DNA of 9,808 nt, taken from NCBI GenBank assembly GCA_030591195.1, contig JAUVBO010000045.1:1-9808 (forward strand), written 5' to 3'. The position numbers and the translations under genes were made by a program. Positions 6,218-9,808 of this stretch are shown here, piece after piece (within the stretch, counting starts at the first letter, position 1; every line of letters begins with the position of its first letter). The DNA comes from Pseudomonadota bacterium (lineage in GTDB: Bacteria > Myxococcota > Polyangia > GCA-2747355 > JACKDQ01). A model generated the notes under the pieces. The model ran no database searches and had not been told where the DNA came from. It saw nothing but the letters and a program-made list of their open reading frames with translations.

Positions 6218-7804
6218 ATGCCGCCAGGGCTCCAGCTCGCCGTGACCTACCCCCCTCACCATGTCGCATCAGCGCTGCTGACCTGCACCCTGCTCGCTGC
6301 CTTCGTCGGCTCGCGGTCCGGCCAGGCAGCCCCGGCGCGCCCGCTCGAGCTGAAGCTCACCGGACCGGGCCAACTGCCCGAACGTTTCGCCCGTGCCGCC
6401 GCCGGCCGCCTGCCGGCGACGGGCAGCTCCAGCCAGGCGCTGGCGGCCTGGTGCAAGGCAGCCAGCGGGCGGATCGTCGCGGCCTACCGGGGCCGAGGCT
6501 ACAGCTACGCACGCGCCTGGCATCGAGTCGCGCCCGACGGTCGGCGGGTCTGGATCCACCTCGACGAGGGACGGATGCTCCCGGTCTTCGTCGGCGCCGG
6601 CACCGTGCGCGCGATCTTCTACCGCGTCGACCTCCACCTCCCCGGCAGCGTCTTCCACCGCCCCACCTTGCGCCGGGCGCTGCGCGAGCTGCGCGACAAG
6701 TACCGGCTCGCCAACGTCTACCACCGCGTCACCGACGCCGAGACCCTGGTCCGCACGCCGCTCGAGACCCTCGTGCCCCAGCGCCGGCTGCACATCTACG
6801 TCATCTCGCGGGACGCCCGTGGCTTCGCGCTGAAGGTCTCGCTCTCGACCAGCTGGGGCATCCTGCCCACCGTGGCCTACAGGCGCCGTGGGTTGCTCTT
6901 CAAGGAGGATCGCTTCAGCGGCTCGGTGCAGGTGGCCGTGCCCTACCGTCGCTTCTTCTTCGAGCAGGATCCCGAGTTCCAGTGGGTCCACAGCGCCGCC
7001 AGGTTCTCCTACCGCGTGCCGCCATTCTTCGGCAAGCACTTCGCGCCCCAGCTCGGCAACCACACCGCGGTCTCGCGCTTCGCCCGCTCCGACCCCGACC
7101 TGCAGAGCTACTTTCGGTTCCACGTCGAGGGACTGCTCGGTGTGGCGCTGCTGTTCGAGCCGCTGCTGACCCTCGAGCTCAGCGGCGGCCCGACCTACAC
7201 CCGGGTCTTCGACATCGACCAGGGTGCGACCCCCCAGAGCCCCCTGCCCGACCAGCTGGCAGTCCGGCGCACCGTGGCGCAAGTCGAGGCCAAGCTCGAC
7301 TTCGACCGCCATCTGCGCCGCCGGGACCAGCGCAACCAGCTCACCCTGCGCCTGCGCGGCGGCATCTCGAGCGACGACGAGAAGATCCTCGATGTTCGCT
7401 GGTGGGGCCAGCTCGTCGCCCACCTGGGCCAGCACGACCTGCTGATCCGCAGCCGCGGGATCTTCCTCGCCGGCGAAGTCCCGTTCTGGGACGAGGAGAA
7501 TCTCGCCGGTGGCTACCTGCGGACCTTCTTCGACAACCGCTACTGGGTCCACGAGGCGATCCAGCTCAGCGTCGCCTTCCGCTACGCGTTCTCCTACGTG
7601 GTCAAGGTCGGGCTGTTTCACGACCTGGCGCTGTTCTTCGACCGCAGCCGCGACGACCAGCCGCTGGCGATCGCGAACTCCTTCGGCCCCGGCCTGCACC
7701 TGCTGCTCTTCGACCTGCTCTCGCTCGACCTCTTCTACGGCTTCGGCTTCGCCGAGGTCGGCTTCGACCACAGCTTCTCGTTCAAGCTCCGCACCGCCTT
7801 CTGA
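6218..7804 (+). CDS. Omp85/BamA-TamA-like outer-membrane barrel protein with POTRA-like domains
   Basis: 528 residues from ATG 6218; an in-frame GTG at 6242 would give a cleaner signal peptide (hydrophobic ALLTCTLLAAFVG, cleavage near GQAAP) and may be the true start. Residues about 42-190 look like two POTRA-type modules: IVAAYRGRGYSYARAW with IHLDEGRMLP, then FYRVDLHLPGSVFHRP with a helix and LHIYVIS. The rest is a beta-barrel ending in FSFKLRTAF, with a terminal Phe. Near the end, GGYLRTFF (431-438) followed by LSVAFRYAF and LFHDLALFFDRS matches the late-barrel Omp85 pattern, where loop 6 normally reads VRGF/Y; here the glycine is replaced by Thr436. Omp85 proteins insert or export other proteins across the outer membrane. 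It is 51 bp downstream of the binding-protein gene on the same strand and probably in the same operon. The POTRA boundaries are by eye; the superfamily is likely. Confidence 0.82.
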   Translation: MPPGLQLAVTYPPHHVASALLTCTLLAAFVGSRSGQAAPARPLELKLTGPGQLPERFARAAAGRLPATGSSSQALAAWCKAASGRIVAAYRGRGYSYARAWHRVAPDGRRVWIHLDEGRMLPVFVGAGTVRAIFYRVDLHLPGSVFHRPTLRRALRELRDKYRLANVYHRVTDAETLVRTPLETLVPQRRLHIYVISRDARGFALKVSLSTSWGILPTVAYRRRGLLFKEDRFSGSVQVAVPYRRFFFEQDPEFQWVHSAARFSYRVPPFFGKHFAPQLGNHTAVSRFARSDPDLQSYFRFHVEGLLGVALLFEPLLTLELSGGPTYTRVFDIDQGATPQSPLPDQLAVRRTVAQVEAKLDFDRHLRRRDQRNQLTLRLRGGISSDDEKILDVRWWGQLVAHLGQHDLLIRSRGIFLAGEVPFWDEENLAGGYLRTFFDNRYWVHEAIQLSVAFRYAFSYVVKVGLFHDLALFFDRSRDDQPLAIANSFGPGLHLLLFDLLSLDLFYGFGFAEVGFDHSFSFKLRTAF

Positions 7805-7818
7805 CCGACGATCCGCAA

Positions 7819-9072
7819 TCAGAGCAGGTTGGCCTCGTCGGTCCAGCCCTCGCGGCCAAAGAGGTCGCGGACCTTGACCCGCTTGCCCTGGCGCTTGATC
7901 ACGCGAAGCAGGTAGTCCTTGCGCACCTCACCGTCCTTGAGCGCCTTGGACTTCGGCCTCGCCTTGCCCTGGAGCCTCAGCGAGCGCCTCGCGCGGCGCT
8001 TGTAGCGCTTGAGCAGCTGCTTGTTCGCCCGGGCCTTGCCGGCGACGACGTTGGCGGTCAACTGCTGCATCGAGTAGGCGCTGTTCAGCTCACCCGAGCG
8101 CACCTTGTCCAGCCCCTTGGCCCGCAGCTTCTTCAGCGCGTCGCCCTTGATCCCGGCCGAGGTGGCGAAGCGGCTCCCTCGCGCCCGCTCTCGCTTGCCG
8201 ACCAGCTTGGCCTGCTGCAGGTAGAAGTGACTCGTCATGTGCAGCACCTTGCCGTCGTCATAGCGGAAGGAGACGGCGATCGCGCCGTGGCCGTAGCGCT
8301 TGCGCATCTCGCGGCTCGAGATCAGCACCTTGACCTTCTTCGGATTGACCACCTTGATCGGATAGCTCGCGCCCTCGAGCCACCAGCGGGGGTTGCTGCG
8401 GCCGGCCTTGACGTGCGCCAGCAGCGACGAGGTCTTGTCGTGGACGTGGACCTTGACCACGTCGTTCTTGGTGTTGCGGCCACCTCGGCGGATATAGCCG
8501 GGGAAGGCTCGCTGGACCAGGGTCAGGGCCCAATCGGTGGTCACCAGGTAGCCGCCGGTCTTGACGAAGCGCTGGACCCGCTTGCGCGCCACGGCGCCCA
8601 TGTTCCCCGGGCAGTTGACCATCAGCGTCTGGGTGCTCATCAGCGGGATCTTCGCCAGCAGCCGGGCCGGCACCACCACGTGCTTGACGCCCACCGCCCG
8701 CAGCACGTCCTGGACCCGGTCGTAGCTGCCGCGAACCACCACCACGTCGGCCGCCGCGGCCTGCCGGATCAGCAGCAGGTCCCGCGGGCGCCGGCGGCGC
8801 ATCCGGTGCTCGAGGATCTGGGCCGCCACCCGGTTGGCCCGCCGCATCTGACGGCTGCCGAGCTTGCCGCCCGCCGTGCCATCGGAAAAGCTGTAGCCCT
8901 TCGCGCTCTTCGCGGTTGGCTTGGCGCTCTTGGCGCCGGACCGTCGGCGCTTGGGCGACGCCTTGATCACCGCTTCCTTGAACGCCTGCCGTTCAGCTTC
9001 CTGGGCCTCCACCCCCGAGGGGATCACCAGGCTGAAGACCCCCAGGGTGACCAGCCAACTCCTCGCACGCAT
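7819..9072 (-). CDS. Secreted protein with GATase-like core and SH3-like tail
   Basis: 417 residues; start fixed by GAGGAG six bases before the ATG. Residues 1-23 are a signal peptide (cleavage near GVEAQE). A Lys/Arg/Ser/Ala-rich spacer follows (about 37-58). The core, about 98-290, has the order of a class-I glutamine-amidotransferase-like (ThuA/DUF4159-type) flavodoxin-like fold: VVVVRGSYDRVQDVLRAVG, TLMVNCPGNMG, FVKTGGYLVTTDWAL, and GAIAVSFRYDDGKVLHMTSH near its end. The only cysteine of the protein, Cys154 in VNCPG, follows the central strand, and His278/His282 lie in the HMTSH stretch; an active site is possible but unproven. The last 40 residues (LLRVIKRQGKRVKVRD, then GREGWTDEANLL) resemble an SH3-like domain. 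The protein is very basic, so it may bind polyanions such as peptidoglycan or polysaccharide. No named family is claimed. It is convergent with the Omp85 gene, 14 bp apart. Confidence 0.82.
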   Translation of the reverse strand: MRARSWLVTLGVFSLVIPSGVEAQEAERQAFKEAVIKASPKRRRSGAKSAKPTAKSAKGYSFSDGTAGGKLGSRQMRRANRVAAQILEHRMRRRRPRDLLLIRQAAAADVVVVRGSYDRVQDVLRAVGVKHVVVPARLLAKIPLMSTQTLMVNCPGNMGAVARKRVQRFVKTGGYLVTTDWALTLVQRAFPGYIRRGGRNTKNDVVKVHVHDKTSSLLAHVKAGRSNPRWWLEGASYPIKVVNPKKVKVLISSREMRKRYGHGAIAVSFRYDDGKVLHMTSHFYLQQAKLVGKRERARGSRFATSAGIKGDALKKLRAKGLDKVRSGELNSAYSMQQLTANVVAGKARANKQLLKRYKRRARRSLRLQGKARPKSKALKDGEVRKDYLLRVIKRQGKRVKVRDLFGREGWTDEANLL

Positions 9073-9078
9073 CGTTCG

Positions 9079-9084
9079 CTCCTC
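9079..9084 (-). promoter_or_regulatory. Ribosome binding site of the secreted GATase-like gene
   Basis: Reads GAGGAG on the minus strand, six bases before the ATG at 9072. It is the best Shine-Dalgarno match in the window and fixes that start. The 211-bp gap to the next gene (9073-9283) holds no other recognisable signal; a TTGACC element is present on the minus strand but lacks a matching -10. Confidence 0.7.
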
Positions 9085-9275
9085 GGTGGGCTTAGGCAGA
9101 CGCCCCCGTCCCGCTGGATACCTGCCAAGGTGCCCAGCGGCGCACAGGTCGCGCTGCCGTCCTCAATCGATCGCCGTCTCAGTGGTCAACGCAGCCGCCG
9201 GCGAATGGGTCTACTGGATCTCACTGTCGGAGCTTGACGCGGCACGACCGGCTGGTTGTCCGTCCGTCAGCGGAG

Positions 9276-9295
9276 GCCCCCCCCTATTCGGGGGC
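9276..9295 (-). terminator. Weak GC hairpin at the end of the AlgX-like gene
   Basis: GCCCCC at 9276-9281 can pair with GGGGGC at 9290-9295, or the C-run shifted to 9280-9284 with 9290-9294. The stop codon lies inside the hairpin and there is no T-run after it on the minus strand, so this is a weak candidate. The run of eight C bases (9277-9284) touches the stop but starts after it on the coding strand, so a miscounted base there would not alter the protein. Confidence 0.25.
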
Positions 9296-9808
9296 GTCGA
9301 GGGAGAACTTCTGCCAGCCGAGGCGGCCGAAGCGGATGTCGCGCTCGACGAAGGCCCAGATCACCAGCTTCTTGCCCTCGAGCTGGTCGAGGTCGCGAGC
9401 GAGGGCCTGACGGACCAGGGTCGAGGCGCCGCCGTCGTTGACGATCGAGCCTAGCGGGAGCTGCAGCTCGTAGGCGAGGTTGGCGATCAACCCGGCGGCC
9501 TCGGGATCGTCGGTCTGAAAGACCCGCGAAAAGCTGTCGCCGAGCACCAAGATCGGCGCCTTCGCGGGCTGCTCCGGATCCTCGTAGTCCGCGCCGCTCG
9601 CCTGGTCGGTGACCTTGTAGGCCACCACCTTCTCGCTGCCAAAGAGTGCCTCCCGCTGGGGGATCTTGGTCATCTCGGGCACGTCCCCGGCTCGCTCGAC
9701 CCACACCTTCCTGCGCGACAGCGCCTTGCCGGCGGCCTGCTTCGCCGCGGCAAACCAGCGGCGTTTCTTGATCCACCCGCCGAGCCGCTCGGCCGCTAGC
9801 CGGACGCC
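9284..9808 (-). CDS. AlgX/AlgJ-like SGNH O-acetyltransferase-type protein, C-terminal part
   Basis: The frame is open to the right edge of the window, so the N-terminus is missing and 174 residues remain; a GTG at 9706 is internal. The key block is ILVLGDSFSRVF, with Gly89-Asp90-Ser91 as the SGNH nucleophile motif, followed by NDGGASTLVRQALARD (123-138) and KKLVIWAFVERDIRF (145-159). This order is that of the AlgX/AlgJ-type SGNH hydrolase-like domain, which in characterised relatives works in O-acetylation of exopolysaccharides such as alginate in the periplasm. The Asp-His pair that completes the triad in AlgJ/AlgX lies before the GDS motif and would be outside the window. In known loci such proteins are partnered with an MBOAT acyl transferase (AlgI-like), which could be upstream, beyond the right edge. 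The protein ends soon after the conserved block (QKFSLDAPE), so there is no carbohydrate-binding module as in AlgX; it is more AlgJ-like at that end. Confident in family, not in polysaccharide. Confidence 0.85.
   Translation of the reverse strand, partial: GVRLAAERLGGWIKKRRWFAAAKQAAGKALSRRKVWVERAGDVPEMTKIPQREALFGSEKVVAYKVTDQASGADYEDPEQPAKAPILVLGDSFSRVFQTDDPEAAGLIANLAYELQLPLGSIVNDGGASTLVRQALARDLDQLEGKKLVIWAFVERDIRFGRLGWQKFSLDAPE

Noticed and set aside
6269..7771. A 500-codon minus-strand frame inside the Omp85-like gene
   Set aside because: Val/Glu/Ala/Gln-rich shadow composition with no domain, while the plus-strand frame shows signal peptide, POTRA-like and barrel features.
6172..9237. A 1021-codon open frame on the plus strand
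   Set aside because: It crosses the Omp85-like gene in the wrong frame and continues antisense to the 7819-9072 gene. Its protein is a Pro/Arg/Ala-rich jumble with no domain, as expected from GC-rich DNA with few stop codons.
1..9808. tRNA, rRNA, CRISPR array, insertion sequence or attachment site
   Set aside because: No cloverleaf-like sequence, regularly spaced repeat, transposase motif or long terminal inverted repeat was seen by eye on either strand; a computed search could still find weak cases.

Overview
The window is dense, GC-rich, chromosomal-type DNA, most likely from a myxobacterium (Myxococcota, former Deltaproteobacteria) or a close relative. Pointers are a secreted protein ending in a MYXO-CTERM-like tail (Cys, hydrophobic segment, Arg cluster), a Cys-rich spacer module common in such proteins, an FHA/PilZ regulator and several lipoproteins with acidic/Ser linkers. 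The taxonomic call is inference from protein style; there is no rRNA or marker gene. Almost every gene product is predicted to act in the cell envelope or to be secreted.

Layout. 1-588 (+): 3' end of a surface protein with an Ig-like domain, followed by a strong hairpin at 607-650. 733-2159 (+): a two-gene unit with an ATGA overlap, coding for an FHA - zinc ribbon - PilZ protein and a small lipoprotein. 1968-3416 (-): a convergent gene for an inner-membrane-anchored lytic transglycosylase whose reading frame runs 192 bp into the lipoprotein gene. 3563-7804 (+): a tight run of lipoprotein, coiled-coil porin, miniature PstS-like binding protein and Omp85/BamA-like barrel protein (gaps of 1, -1 and 51 bp), probably one operon and the most interesting block here. 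7819-9072 (-): a secreted protein with a putative glutamine-amidotransferase-like core carrying its only cysteine and an SH3-like tail, convergent with the operon. 9284-9808 (-): C-terminal part of an AlgX/AlgJ-like SGNH O-acetyltransferase-type protein, running off the right edge.

How the genes may work together. The FHA/PilZ protein has the parts to read phosphothreonine and cyclic-di-GMP. The 3563-7804 block looks like an outer-membrane capture system (porin plus periplasmic oxyanion-binding-like protein plus lipoprotein) joined to an Omp85-type translocation or assembly barrel, with no ABC permease or ATPase present. The transglycosylase gene diverges from this block, and local peptidoglycan opening would fit assembly of an envelope complex; that link is inference. 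No RNA genes, CRISPR arrays, insertion sequences or clear repeats were seen, and no gene-free stretch exceeds 300 bases.
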